Of a stretch of DNA of 64,000 bases, positions 8,635-17,087 are shown piece after piece; the stretch's first letter is position 1, and the number at the start of each line of letters is the position of its first letter. The DNA comes from Microvirga guangxiensis (lineage in GTDB: Bacteria > Pseudomonadota > Alphaproteobacteria > Rhizobiales > Beijerinckiaceae): contig NZ_FMVJ01000017.1 in the NCBI RefSeq assembly GCF_900102135.1, forward strand, positions 20,137 to 84,136. Direction: 5' to 3'. A model generated the notes under the pieces. It saw only the letters and a list, made by a program, of their open reading frames with translations. It did not search any database and had not been told where the DNA came from. The translations under genes were made by a program, and so were the position numbers.

Positions 8635-9459
8635 TCAAGCCGAGATATGGCGCCCGTCCAGCGGGATCGGGTCGAGCCAGGGGAAAATGAACAGCCCGAC
8701 GAGGAATCCGCCCACATGCGCTTCCCAGGCAATGTTACCCTCGGCCATGCCGATGGGCTGGACGACGGCGAAGAGGTAGTTGGTGGCAAACCACACGCCG
8801 AGGAAAACCAGGAAAGGCCGGTTCCTGATGATGTGGGCGAAAGCCTGGCGGGGCCGCTCATGGGGTTCCGTGAGGCGCCCTTCCCAATGCCACGTCGCGG
8901 GCGCAAACATGAACCAGGCGGCGGCGGCCATGAGGCCGGAGACCGCACCCGACGCGCCGATCATCGGTATGACCTGCATGGGGTTGATCGCCACATAGAG
9001 GACGGCGCCGCCGATGGCCGACAGCATGGACAGAAGAAAGAAGCGCCACGCCCCGCAACGGCGCGCGATCGGGGTGCCGAAAGCCGCAAGCCAGATGCTG
9101 TTGATGAGCAGATGCACCCAGGAGCCGTGAAGCAGCGCATAGCTCAAAGCCGTCCAGGGGCGTCCCTCCCCGTCGCCGAGAATGTACTGGGCGAAGGCGG
9201 CGATGGGCTCCATCGCATTCTCGGACGCGCCCTGCTGCAGCATCCGGACAACTTCCTGGCTGTCGACCCCGCCATAAGCCACCGCCCAGCGGGCGGGAAT
9301 CACCGCCCAGTCGATCACCACCTGAAAATCGGTCTCCTCGGACAGGAAGAACATCCGAAAGGCATGAATCGCTACCAGGACGAGAATGCTGAAGGTCACT
9401 ATCGACGGCAGATTGAAAATCGGCTCGCGAACACGGGGCTGACGCAATGGCATGGACAA
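8635..9459 (-). CDS. Rhomboid family intramembrane serine protease
   Basis: The 274-residue membrane protein carries the rhomboid catalytic features. Ser170 in GASGAVSG and His248 in AHVGGFLVG form the dyad, and HGSWVHLLIN (His111, His116, Asn120) supplies the conserved oxyanion and structural residues. About six to seven hydrophobic helices are visible, with a long loop between the first and second. Rhomboids cut substrates within the membrane; the substrate here is unknown. A second ATG two codons in could also be the start. It is transcribed away from the BTLCP gene, and the two share an upstream region. Confidence 0.94.
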   Translation of the reverse strand: MSMPLRQPRVREPIFNLPSIVTFSILVLVAIHAFRMFFLSEETDFQVVIDWAVIPARWAVAYGGVDSQEVVRMLQQGASENAMEPIAAFAQYILGDGEGRPWTALSYALLHGSWVHLLINSIWLAAFGTPIARRCGAWRFFLLSMLSAIGGAVLYVAINPMQVIPMIGASGAVSGLMAAAAWFMFAPATWHWEGRLTEPHERPRQAFAHIIRNRPFLVFLGVWFATNYLFAVVQPIGMAEGNIAWEAHVGGFLVGLFIFPWLDPIPLDGRHISA

Positions 9460-9640
9460 CTTTTTCTCAGGCTGGCAGCATAGGGAATCAGAGCTGGCAG
9501 CGGGCGGCGAACTTCTTGAGGTAGCCTTCTATGTGGAATCCGGCCCAAGGAAAACCAAGCATTTAGCTTGACCTTTCCCTGACCCAGAGGAATGCTTTCC
9601 TCTCTCCGGTCATACTTAGAACTTTTTTGTTAACCATAAC

Positions 9641-9666
9641 GGAACCGCCAGCAGGCGCGACGCGTT
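9641..9666 (+). promoter_or_regulatory. EcfG-type (general stress response) promoter
   Basis: The sequence is GGAAC, a 17-nt spacer, then CGTT. This matches the consensus described for the alphaproteobacterial general stress sigma factor EcfG (GGAAC-N16/17-CGTT). It lies 82 nt upstream of the ATG of the BTLCP gene and points towards it. A NepR-like anti-sigma gene is encoded about 9 kb away in the same window. Confidence 0.7.
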
Positions 9667-9747
9667 AACTCACCTTTTACTTTCCGCTTGAGCCGGAAAT
9701 GCAACCATGTCAGTTTGGTTAAAAGAACATTAACCGGCTGGTGGGGC

Positions 9748-10431
9748 ATGCGGCAGGATTATTTCAAAAAAAGCGTTTTCAGCGGTTCAAACGAGAAGTT
9801 TTCCTTCTCTGGCAATTTCATCAAGGCAGCCATCGTTTCGGCACTCATGGTATGCGCAGGCGGCGCAGCTCAGGCTCAGACCCTGGCTTCGCTCCCCTCC
9901 TCCAGCAATCCGATTGCCAGCATGGGCACGGCGAAGCCTCTCGTGGCTTGGACGAAATTCTGCGACAGCAATCCTGCTGAATGCGCCGTCAACGTGAACG
10001 AGGCCGACGTCATCGAACTGACGCCGCAGGTCTGGAAGACCATCGTCTCCGTCAACCAGCGCGTGAATTCCACCATCAAGGCCGTGACCGACGCGGACCA
10101 TTGGGGCGTCGTGGATATCTGGGACTTCGCCGAGGACGGCCGTGGCGATTGCGAGGACTTCCAGCTTCTGAAGCGCCGCATTCTCGCGGAGAGCGGCCTT
10201 CCGCGCCGCGCCATGCGCATGACGGTCGTGATCGACGAGCTCGGCGAAGGCCACGCGGTGCTGATGGTTCGCACCAATCGCGGCGATTACGTGCTCGACA
10301 ACAAGACCTCTTCGGTCCTGCCCTGGAGCAAGACCGGCTACGTCTACATCAAGCGCGAGAGCCAGGATCAGGTTGGCTGGGTTTCGCTGGGCGGCATCGC
10401 CACCTCGCCGACCACCACCGCGAACCGCTAA
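9748..10431 (+). CDS. Transglutaminase-like cysteine protease (BTLCP family)
   Basis: This 227-residue exported protein belongs to the bacterial transglutaminase-like cysteine proteinase family (DUF920, LapG-related). The N-terminus has a hydrophobic stretch ending in AQAQ near residue 44, a likely signal peptide. The catalytic triad is visible: Cys135 in RGDCEDFQ, His169 in GEGHAVL and Asp184 in DYVLDN. LapG relatives cleave surface adhesins in the periplasm, but no LapA or LapD partner is in the window. The ATG at 9748 is preferred over the TTG 60 nt upstream because it leads straight into the signal sequence. An EcfG-type promoter lies upstream and a terminator hairpin follows. Confidence 0.92.
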   Translation: MRQDYFKKSVFSGSNEKFSFSGNFIKAAIVSALMVCAGGAAQAQTLASLPSSSNPIASMGTAKPLVAWTKFCDSNPAECAVNVNEADVIELTPQVWKTIVSVNQRVNSTIKAVTDADHWGVVDIWDFAEDGRGDCEDFQLLKRRILAESGLPRRAMRMTVVIDELGEGHAVLMVRTNRGDYVLDNKTSSVLPWSKTGYVYIKRESQDQVGWVSLGGIATSPTTTANR

Positions 10432-10460
10432 GACCGGTTCGAACTTTCCGAATTCAAAGC

Positions 10461-10488
10461 ATGAGGCGGGTCAGTCGATCCGCCTCAT
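10461..10488 (+). terminator. Terminator after BTLCP gene
   Basis: A 9-bp perfect stem (ATGAGGCGG with CCGCCTCAT) with a 10-nt loop is followed by TCCTTTT. It stands 30 nt after the BTLCP stop and overlaps the 3' end of the convergent carbonic anhydrase gene. Confidence 0.6.
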
Positions 10489-11001
10489 TCCTTTTGCGAA
10501 GCGCTGCCAGTTCGCCACGTAGCCCCTAGCCGACCAGCGCAGCCTCTCGATGGCCGCCTCGTCCAGCACGCGGATCGCCTTGGCGGGCGCACCGACTATG
10601 AGGCTGTTGTCCGGAAATTCCTTGCCTTCCATGACGAGGGCGTTGGCGCCGACGAGGCAATTCTTGCCGATACGGACATGGTTGAGCACGGTCGCTCCCA
10701 TGCCGATGAGGGAATTCTCGCCGATGGTGCAGCCATGCAGGATGGCGCTGTGGCCGATGGTGCAGCCCGCGCCCACAGTCAGCGGCGCGCCCATGTCCGT
10801 GTGAAGCACGGCCCCTTCCTGGATGTTCGTGCCCTCGCCGATGTCGATGAGTTCATTGTCGCCGCGCAGCACGGCTCCGAACCAGACGCCGACATCCGCG
10901 CCGAGCTTGACCTTGCCGATCACATGAGCATCCGGGGCGATCCAGAAACGGCCCTCTTCCGGCAGCATGGGAGAAACATCGTCGAGGCTGTAGATCGGCA
11001 T
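10471..11001 (-). CDS. Gamma-type carbonic anhydrase family protein
   Basis: The 176-residue protein shows the left-handed beta-helix hexapeptide repeats of the gamma carbonic anhydrase/YrdA family across almost its whole length. Candidate zinc histidines are in AVLHTDMG and in CTIGHSAILHGC, in the spacing of the family. Members either hydrate CO2 or are inactive trimers of unknown role; activity cannot be judged here. The start follows a GAGGAG site. It lies just downstream of DUF3126 and cysE on the same strand, and a terminator hairpin separates it from DUF3126. Confidence 0.93.
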   Translation of the reverse strand: MPIYSLDDVSPMLPEEGRFWIAPDAHVIGKVKLGADVGVWFGAVLRGDNELIDIGEGTNIQEGAVLHTDMGAPLTVGAGCTIGHSAILHGCTIGENSLIGMGATVLNHVRIGKNCLVGANALVMEGKEFPDNSLIVGAPAKAIRVLDEAAIERLRWSARGYVANWQRFAKGMRRID

Positions 11002-11022
11002 GGAGCTCCTCGAAATGAAAAC

Positions 11023-11048
11023 GGCAGAACCGGAAGGTTCTGCCGTGA
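11023..11048 (-). terminator. Terminator after the DUF3126 gene
   Basis: An 11-bp perfect stem (ACGGCAGAACC with GGTTCTGCCGT) and a 4-nt loop lie 11 nt after the DUF3126 stop. On the minus strand the stem is followed by TTTTCATTTC. It is placed just before the start of the carbonic anhydrase gene, so that gene probably has its own promoter or depends on read-through. Confidence 0.75.
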
Positions 11049-11058
11049 ATGGTGCCGC

Positions 11059-11313
11059 TTAGTCCTCGAGATCCGTGTCGAGGATCGCCATGGTGAAGTT
11101 GAAGGAGCGGTCCCCGTCCTCGTCGTCGACGAAGAGCACGCCGACGAATTCCTCACCAATGTAAACTTCCGCCGAGTCGGTCTTCTTGGGGCGACCGACA
11201 ACTCGGATCGAGTGGTTCGCAAAGGTCTGGCGCAGGTAGCGCTCGACTTTCGCCATCTCCGTTTTGTCCACTACAGGTCCTTTCTCAACTTGTTCGGCAT
11301 CAGCCATTGCCAC
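11059..11313 (-). CDS. DUF3126 family protein
   Basis: A small acidic protein of 84 residues (or 82 from the inner ATG at 11307). It matches the alphaproteobacterial DUF3126 family, recognisable by VERYLRQTF, VYIGEEFVGVLFVDDEDGD and FNFTMAILD near the C-terminus. Its function is not known. In relatives it is commonly found beside cysE, as here, where it lies 42 nt downstream of cysE on the same strand. The link with cysteine synthesis is only by position. Confidence 0.9.
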   Translation of the reverse strand: MAMADAEQVEKGPVVDKTEMAKVERYLRQTFANHSIRVVGRPKKTDSAEVYIGEEFVGVLFVDDEDGDRSFNFTMAILDTDLED

Positions 11314-11355
11314 GCCCGGCCAACGCGGGCAAGCGGGGTTGAGTTCTTCTCCCCG

Positions 11356-12192
11356 TCAGATCCCCTCGGCTTCGGACAGCCGGTGATCCATGGAGAGAGC
11401 AGGCTCTTCGCACCCGGCCGTGCCCACAACCTTGGCCGGAACGCCGGCGACGGTCGCGTTATGGGGCACGGGTTTCAGAACCACGGAACCCGCAGCAATT
11501 CTCGCGCAATGGCCTACCTCGATATTGCCGAGGATTTTGGCTCCGGCTCCGATGAGCACGCCATGGCGGATCTTCGGGTGGCGGTCGCCGCGCTCCTTGC
11601 CGGTCCCGCCCAGCGTCACGTCCTGGAGCATGGACACGTTGTCCTCGATGATGGCGGTCGCGCCGACCACGAGGCCGGTGGCGTGATCGAGGAAGATGCC
11701 GCGCCCGATCCGCGCAGCGGGATGAATATCCGTCTGGAAGGTGTCGGAGGAGCGGCTCTGAAGATAGAGCGCGAAATCCTGTCGGCCCCGGCTCCAGAGC
11801 CAATGGGCCAGACGATGCGTCTGGATGGCATGGAAGCCCTTGAAATAGAGCACCGGCTCGATGGCCCGGGTCACGACCGGATCACGGTCCAGCACAGCGC
11901 TGATATCGGCCCGGAAGGCCTCGCCGATGCTCTTGTCCTGCTCGACAGCCTCCAGGAAGACCTGCTCGATGATATCGGCCGGTAGGGCCGCGTGGCCCAG
12001 GCGCGAGGCGACACGGTGAATCACCGCGGCCTCCAGGCTCGGCTGGTGCAGGATGGCGCTCAGCACGAAACCGCCGAGAGCGGGCTCGGCCTGAACGACG
12101 GCTTCAGCCTCGGTCCGCAGCCGGTTCCAGAGCGGATCGACCTTGCCGGCGAGAAAATCCGGATTTCCGGACTTCAAGCGCGTCTGTGCCAT
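11356..12192 (-). CDS. cysE: Serine O-acetyltransferase
   Basis: CysE transfers the acetyl group from acetyl-CoA to L-serine, giving O-acetylserine for cysteine synthesis. The protein of 278 residues has an alpha-helical N-terminal domain (about 1-150) and a left-handed beta-helix domain with hexapeptide repeats. The catalytic signature DIHPAARIGRGIFLDHATG, followed by the repeats of VGATAIIEDNVSMLQDVTLGGTGKERGDRHP, is typical. The start ATG has AAGGAG 7 nt upstream. It heads a minus-strand group with DUF3126. It is divergent from the enoyl-CoA hydratase gene. Confidence 0.97.
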   Translation of the reverse strand: MAQTRLKSGNPDFLAGKVDPLWNRLRTEAEAVVQAEPALGGFVLSAILHQPSLEAAVIHRVASRLGHAALPADIIEQVFLEAVEQDKSIGEAFRADISAVLDRDPVVTRAIEPVLYFKGFHAIQTHRLAHWLWSRGRQDFALYLQSRSSDTFQTDIHPAARIGRGIFLDHATGLVVGATAIIEDNVSMLQDVTLGGTGKERGDRHPKIRHGVLIGAGAKILGNIEVGHCARIAAGSVVLKPVPHNATVAGVPAKVVGTAGCEEPALSMDHRLSEAEGI

Positions 12193-12273
12193 GATAATCT
12201 CCTTGCCGGCTCGGCTCTTAACTCATCACATACATAAGAAGTCGCGGCCCCATACCATAGATCCCCGGACCCC

Positions 12274-13074
12274 ATGAACGCCTCTTTTTCGTCTAGCAGC
12301 CCCAAGCTCACTGCATCCGTCGACGGTCCCATCGCGACGCTTGCCATCGACAATCCGGCGAAGCGCAACGCCCTGGACCTGGAAATGTGGCGAGCCCTCC
12401 CCGGCATTCTCGAAGCCCTGGACAAGGACGAGAGCGTGCGCGTGATCGTCCTGCGCGGCGCAGGACTGGAATCCTTCGCCTCCGGCGCCGACATCGCGGA
12501 GTTCGAAACCGTGCGCGCCGATGCCGAAGGCGGACGGGCCTACGAGGCGATCAACGAGGCGGCCTTCTGGGCCGTCGCCCATTGCTCGAAACCGGTGATC
12601 GCCATGATCCGTGGCTTTTGCCTCGGTGGCGGGTTCGGACTGGCGCTCTCCTGCGACCTGCGCATTGCCTCCGAGAGCGCGGTGTTCGGCATTCCCGCGG
12701 CACGGCTCGGAATCGGCTATCCGCCGGGTGCGATGAGGTTGGTGACGGCGGCCGTCGGCGCGCCTGCCGCCAAGGACCTGTTCTACACGGCGCGCCGCAT
12801 CAATGCCGAGGAAGCGCAGCGCCTCGGCGTCGTTCAGCGCGTGGTGCAGGACGATGTTCTCGAGAACATCACTTTCGACATGGCGCATGACATCGCGAGA
12901 AACGCGCCGCTCACGATCCGCGCCGCGAAAGCCGCCATCGATGACGCGATGGGGCTCGCGCATCCCCACACCGATCCTGTCGCGCTGGCCGACCAATGCT
13001 TCGACAGCGCGGATGCGGTGGAGGGGCGCACGGCTTTCCTGGAAAAACGCCAGCCCATCTTCAAGGGCCGTTGA
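12274..13074 (+). CDS. Enoyl-CoA hydratase/isomerase family protein
   Basis: The 266-residue protein is of the crotonase superfamily. It has the oxyanion-hole segments ASGADIAEF (about 71-79) and CLGGGFGLALSCDLRIASE (about 113-131), which bind the thioester of acyl-CoA. The position of the first catalytic glutamate of true hydratases is not conserved in an obvious way, so the exact reaction (hydratase, isomerase or hydrolase) is open. There is no other fatty-acid oxidation gene next to it. Its 3' end is only 3 nt from the convergent methyltransferase gene. Confidence 0.9.
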   Translation: MNASFSSSSPKLTASVDGPIATLAIDNPAKRNALDLEMWRALPGILEALDKDESVRVIVLRGAGLESFASGADIAEFETVRADAEGGRAYEAINEAAFWAVAHCSKPVIAMIRGFCLGGGFGLALSCDLRIASESAVFGIPAARLGIGYPPGAMRLVTAAVGAPAAKDLFYTARRINAEEAQRLGVVQRVVQDDVLENITFDMAHDIARNAPLTIRAAKAAIDDAMGLAHPHTDPVALADQCFDSADAVEGRTAFLEKRQPIFKGR

Positions 13075-13077
13075 GGC

Positions 13078-13563
13078 TCAGCGCCGGTAGACGAAGTAGC
13101 GGCCTTCGGAAACACCCGTTTGCGCGGAAATGTCCGCGCATGATGGAAGATCGAAAGCGCGATCGGCCACGAGAAGACCGCCCGGCTGCAGCAGGCTTTC
13201 AATCAGTGGGGAAAGCCGCTGCGCAAGCTCACGATTGGCCTGCGCGTCACCGGTGCCGATATCCGCATGGACCAGCGCCGCAGAGCCTGCGCCGAAGCGT
13301 TCGGTGAAAAGCGGCAGGGTCTCGAAGATATCGCCGACGATGAGATATTCGTCCGGCGGAATGCAATCGGGATGCGCTGCAGGCGAGCGTTCGAACACAT
13401 AGATCTCGCGTCCCGGCAAACGTTCCCGCAGGTGATCGTAGGTGCGCCCGTTCCCGAGGCCGAGTTCGAGCACGAGGCCCTGCGCGGATATTTCACGCGT
13501 CGCCCAATCCAAAAGATCGCGCTGCGCCGTCAACCGGCGAATGACGCTGTCGAGTCGTGTCAT
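13078..13563 (-). CDS. Small class I SAM-dependent methyltransferase-like protein
   Basis: The protein has 161 residues, short for a methyltransferase. The SAM-binding motif I is clear (LVLELGLGNGRTYDHL, about residues 31-46), then an acidic end of strand two (YVFERSPAAHP) and motif DIFETLP. A later strand ends in QPGGLLVADRAF. It resembles a family of small alphaproteobacterial proteins annotated only as class I methyltransferases. No substrate-binding domain is visible. A GGAGACAGGG site precedes the ATG. Confidence 0.85.
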   Translation of the reverse strand: MTRLDSVIRRLTAQRDLLDWATREISAQGLVLELGLGNGRTYDHLRERLPGREIYVFERSPAAHPDCIPPDEYLIVGDIFETLPLFTERFGAGSAALVHADIGTGDAQANRELAQRLSPLIESLLQPGGLLVADRAFDLPSCADISAQTGVSEGRYFVYRR

Positions 13564-13665
13564 CCCTGTCTCCTTCGGGGAGGAAGTGGAGGAACAAAGG
13601 TTTTAGTCAATGAAGAGTCCACGCCTTTCGCTTCACAGGTCAGCACCCCTCGACCGTATCTCGAT

Positions 13666-13766
13666 CCTCATCCTGAGGAGCAGCCGTAAGCTGCGTCTCG
13701 AAGGAGGCTCCAGAGCGCACTGAACCCTCCTTCGAGACGGCACTACGTGCCTCCTCAGGATGAGGG
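13666..13766. repeat. Dispersed palindromic repeat, family B (intact copy)
   Basis: A nested inverted repeat of 101 bp. The outer arms are CCTCATCCTGAGGAG and CTCCTCAGGATGAGG. The inner arms are GTCTCGAAGGAGG and CCTCCTTCGAGAC. Copies occur at 5169-5273 and 63401-63503 and a fragment near 43691. It lies in the gene-free gap 13564-13800 and is probably folded as RNA if transcribed. Confidence 0.93.
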
Positions 13767-13800
13767 TTGTGCAAGGGAGAAGAAAGGCAGAGCGCCCCAC

Positions 13801-14565
13801 TCACGGCCTGCGAGCGAGAAACTCCAGCACGCCTTGCTTGTGCACCTTGTCGCCGACCGCGAGGTTGTGATCGCGACCGGGGATGTCGAGGCCGGTTGCA
13901 TTCGGCAACAGCTTCACGAGTTCCGGCCCCGAGCCCGCCACATCGTCGTTGGTGCCGACGGAAACCAGAGTCGGCAGCGTGATGGATGCAACCTCCTCTT
14001 TCGTCAGCGCCTGACGGGAGCCGCGAATGCATGCGGCGAGCGCTTTCAAGTCGCTGCCGTTCTGTTCGGCGAAAGCGCGGAACATGCGCTGCATCGGATC
14101 GGTCAACTCATCCAGCGAACGCGCTTCCATGGCATCGGCAATGCCGAGCGGAAGCCCGACGCCGTCGATGAGATGAATGCCGAGACCGCCCAGCATCGCG
14201 GAGCGCATGCGTTCGGGCGAGGCCAACGCCATATGCGCGGTGATGCGCGCGCCCATGGAATAACCCATCACGTCGGCGCGCTCGATGCCGAGATGATCGA
14301 GAAGACGCACGCCGTCCTCCGCCATGCGGTAGGAATGATAAGCGTCGGGATCGTAGAGCTTTTCGCTCTCGCCATGTCCGCGGTTGTCGAAGGCGATCAC
14401 GCGATAACCCTCGCGCGTCAGCGTCTTCACCCAGAGCGGGTTGACCCAGTTCACCGCATGGCTCGAGGCGAAGCCGTGGATCAGCAGGATCGGATCGCCC
14501 TGCCCCTCATGGGGAGGCACGTCGATATAGGCGATGCTGACGCCGTTGGAATTGAAATAGCGCAT
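13801..14565 (-). CDS. Alpha/beta fold hydrolase
   Basis: The protein of 254 residues has the alpha/beta hydrolase motifs. The oxyanion HGFASSH is near residue 30, the nucleophile elbow G-Y-S-M-G has Ser103, and a histidine in GRDHNLAV near 239 completes the likely triad. An aspartate in VGTNDDVAG is the third candidate. The substrate is not evident; relatives include esterases and small-molecule hydrolases. The ATG at 14565 begins directly at the conserved domain (MRYFNSNGVSIAY). The frame extends upstream to 14748 but that portion runs into repeat-like intergenic DNA. Confidence 0.92.
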   Translation of the reverse strand: MRYFNSNGVSIAYIDVPPHEGQGDPILLIHGFASSHAVNWVNPLWVKTLTREGYRVIAFDNRGHGESEKLYDPDAYHSYRMAEDGVRLLDHLGIERADVMGYSMGARITAHMALASPERMRSAMLGGLGIHLIDGVGLPLGIADAMEARSLDELTDPMQRMFRAFAEQNGSDLKALAACIRGSRQALTKEEVASITLPTLVSVGTNDDVAGSGPELVKLLPNATGLDIPGRDHNLAVGDKVHKQGVLEFLARRP

Positions 14566-14765
14566 GGGACAACGGGGGCTGATGACGATTGCCGCGCAAC
14601 CTAAGCACCCGCTCTCCCGAATACAATCGCTTTGAGCAGCAGGCTCGGGCACGACATGGGCGTCGAGATAGCACGATTGCCGGCGCAAAAGGCACGGTGC
14701 AGTCGGATTGCGCCGCTTGGGACGAGGCGCAACAAAACTTGGAGGCACACGACGAGTCCGGCGCG

Positions 14766-15022
14766 CTTCCCTCCCCCTTGCGGGGAGGGATCGAGGGTGG
14801 GGGTCGGACAGTCAGAGCGCTTTGTTGATCCAGGAAGCTCAACAGCCCTACAGCGTCCCCTCTCCTGGGTGGGAGAGGGGCAGGGGTGAGGGAAAGCCCT
14901 CTCCGGACAAGGCTCAGTCCTAACCGCTCGGGAGAATTGGATCTGCGCTTCACTGGTTTGATGTCTCACCCGGTCGATCGACCCCCACCCCTTCCCCTCC
15001 CCGCAAGGGGGAGGGAACACAC
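14766..15022. repeat. Cluster of family A repeats
   Basis: Three blocks of C-run/G-run inverted repeats (about 14766-14805, 14858-14892 and 14990-15021) lie in the gap between the alpha/beta hydrolase and the zinc-finger gene. Each resembles the blocks at 1-93, 43525-43630 and 63280-63640. Overlapping frames here have no recognisable protein features. Confidence 0.8.
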
Positions 15023-15573
15023 ACATCAGCCTCCGCGCTCCTTGGCTCTATGAGGCGGATGATATGTTCTTACTTTGTTCTTGACTGTTGTCCTAACCTG
15101 GGCTATAGCTATGGACATCCGGCTCCAAGAGGGGCGCGCTCGCGAGGCGTCGCATGTGTGGGGTTGGGAGCGGTCCTGTGCAGGTGCTGACGCAGCGCCT
15201 GGATGGGAGGCCCATCGCTGAAAGATGCGGTGTCCGCCTAAACAAACCGTGCGCGAGGAGCCGTCGGGTTCTTCCCACACTCGATCAACGAGCCGGACGC
15301 CTCCTCGCGCCCTCCCTCGACCCAAACCTCGGAGCCACACGCTCGCGAGGATACTCCCGCTCGCTCTTTGACACCTCGTCAGCCCCCAAACCGGCTATCT
15401 CGTTTCGAACGCGCAATGCCGTTCTGATGGAATGTCCGGGCCTGCCGCCCTTGCGAGCGGGCAACATCGCTCCGATGAGGAAGGCTTGGGCGAGGGGAAA
15501 ATTTTTGCTCTAGGCGCATGGCGCTTCGGCCATTATGGTGCGCGCGAATTTCACGGCTTTCAGAACAACGGCA
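15023..15573. other. 550-nt gap without a recognised gene
   Basis: Nothing convincing was found. Frames of about 100-120 codons exist on both strands but overlap one another, are arginine/proline/serine rich and have no family features. No tRNA, 4.5S or 6S RNA pattern was recognised. The last 60 nt should contain the promoter and ribosome binding site of the zinc-finger gene. Confidence 0.5.
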
Positions 15574-15837
15574 ATGGCTGACAAAGGTACACCCCACTTC
15601 CACAACGATCCGGGCGTTCCCGTCATTCATGTGGGCTCCAAGGAGTTCATGTGCATCGGAGCCACGCCTCCCTTCGATCATCCCCATATCTTCATCGACA
15701 TGGGCTATGACACCGAGACGGTCTGCTCCTATTGCTCGACCCTGTTCAAGTACGACCCTTCGCTGAAGGTGGACGAAGCTCGCCCGGCCGAGTGCGTCTG
15801 GGAGCCCGACTTCGCAACCTCCCCTTCATCGCGGTAA
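15574..15837 (+). CDS. Zinc-finger protein of the NDUFS6/zf-CHCC family
   Basis: An 87-residue protein with the zf-CHCC pattern: Cys27 and His36 in EFMCIGATPPFDHPHIF, then Cys51 and Cys54 in ETVCSYCSTLFKY. Alphaproteobacterial members are homologous to the mitochondrial complex I subunit NDUFS6 and are thought to bind zinc in complex I assembly or stability. The ATG at 15574 begins the conserved part; an upstream in-frame start at 15535 is possible. The next gene, an FAD monooxygenase, starts with GTG only 1 nt after this stop, so the two are probably co-translated. Confidence 0.92.
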   Translation: MADKGTPHFHNDPGVPVIHVGSKEFMCIGATPPFDHPHIFIDMGYDTETVCSYCSTLFKYDPSLKVDEARPAECVWEPDFATSPSSR

Positions 15838-15838
15838 G

Positions 15839-17026
15839 GTGTCCGGGCTCTCCATCGCCATCGTCGGCGCCGGAATCGGTGGCCTGACGACAGCCTTGAC
15901 CCTTGCCCGCCAAGGCCATTCCGTCACGCTCATCGAGCGTCGCCCGGGCTTCAGCGAGGTGGGCGCGGGCCTTCAGCTTTCGCCCAATGCCAGCCGAATC
16001 CTGGTCAAGCTCGGGCTCGGCCCAGCCCTCCGGCGCGTCGCGACGCTGCCCGAACGCGTGGTGGTGCGGGGCATCTCGTCCGGACGGCGCATCGGCGAGG
16101 TCGCGCTCGGTCCTTACATGCAGCAGCGCTACGGCGCGCCTTATTGGGTGGTCCATCGGGCCGACCTGCAGACCATCCTGCTGGATGCCGTCCGCTCCGA
16201 AGCGGCGATCCGCATCGTGACGGGCCGCAAGGTCGAGGAGGTGCAGGATGGCCCCGAACACGCGCAACTTGTCTGGACCTCGTCGAACGGAACCCATGAA
16301 AGGCTGACGGCAGATGTCGTCATCGGCGCGGACGGGGTCTGGTCGAAGGTTCGGAGAGCTGTCGGCGACACGACATCCCCGATTTTTCACGGCTATATCG
16401 CCTGGCGCGCCACCTTGGACCGCAAGTCCGCTCCTCCTGAACTCGCGGGCAATGAGACCGGCCTGTGGCTGGGCGCGAAGGGGCATGTGGTTCACTACCC
16501 CATCTTCAGCGGTCACCTCATCAACGTGGTCGCCATCGAGAAGGCCAAGGAGCCCGTCGATGGCTGGGCTGCGCCGGGACGGGCGGAGGAACTGCTCTCC
16601 CATTACAGCAGCGCCGCCCCAGCCTTGCGCGCGCTTCTGCAGCAGCCGCAGGAATGGCTGCGCTGGTCCCTCTTCCGCCATCCCATCAGGTGTCTTGCGC
16701 AAGGGCGCATCGCGCTCATGGGCGATGCGGCCCATCCCGTTCTGCCGTTTCTCGCACAAGGCGCGGCACTGGCCATCGAAGACGCCGCCACGCTCGGCGC
16801 TGTCCTTGCGAAACAGCCGCACAATGTCGCCGAGGCCCTGGCAGCCTACGGGAACCATCGCCTGGAGCGCGTCAGACGCATTCAGGCCGAAGGCCGCAAG
16901 AATGGGCGCATCTATCACTCGGGCGCATTGGTCTCCTTCTGGCGTAACAAGATCATGCAGATGATCGGCCCCGAAAGCATGTCGAACCGCTACGACTGGA
17001 TCTACGGCTTTCACACACCTGAGTGA
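15839..17026 (+). CDS. FAD-dependent aromatic-ring monooxygenase
   Basis: The 395-residue flavoprotein belongs to the PHBH-type single-component monooxygenases, near salicylate 1-hydroxylase and 3-hydroxybenzoate 6-hydroxylase. Its FAD motifs are IVGAGIGGLTTAL near the N-terminus, the DG motif VIGADGVWSKVR in the middle, and GDAAHPVLPFLAQGAALAIEDA towards the C-terminus. It would use NAD(P)H and oxygen to hydroxylate a ring. The aromatic substrate cannot be deduced, and no ring-cleavage genes are nearby. The start is GTG, 1 nt after the stop of the zinc-finger gene. Confidence 0.93.
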   Translation: MSGLSIAIVGAGIGGLTTALTLARQGHSVTLIERRPGFSEVGAGLQLSPNASRILVKLGLGPALRRVATLPERVVVRGISSGRRIGEVALGPYMQQRYGAPYWVVHRADLQTILLDAVRSEAAIRIVTGRKVEEVQDGPEHAQLVWTSSNGTHERLTADVVIGADGVWSKVRRAVGDTTSPIFHGYIAWRATLDRKSAPPELAGNETGLWLGAKGHVVHYPIFSGHLINVVAIEKAKEPVDGWAAPGRAEELLSHYSSAAPALRALLQQPQEWLRWSLFRHPIRCLAQGRIALMGDAAHPVLPFLAQGAALAIEDAATLGAVLAKQPHNVAEALAAYGNHRLERVRRIQAEGRKNGRIYHSGALVSFWRNKIMQMIGPESMSNRYDWIYGFHTPE

Positions 17027-17087
17027 GGGCCCGGGAAGCGCAGCAGACTTGCGCTCAAGCCATGAGACCGATAACCCTCACATCAAT

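Noticed and set aside
13666..13766. CRISPR-like appearance of repeated blocks
   Set aside because: The repeats are scattered single palindromes with no regular spacing or spacers, and no cas gene is present.
15026..15513. Overlapping frames of 104 and 119 codons on both strands
   Set aside because: They are Arg/Pro/Ser-rich, overlap each other and lie next to repeats; nothing resembles a known protein.
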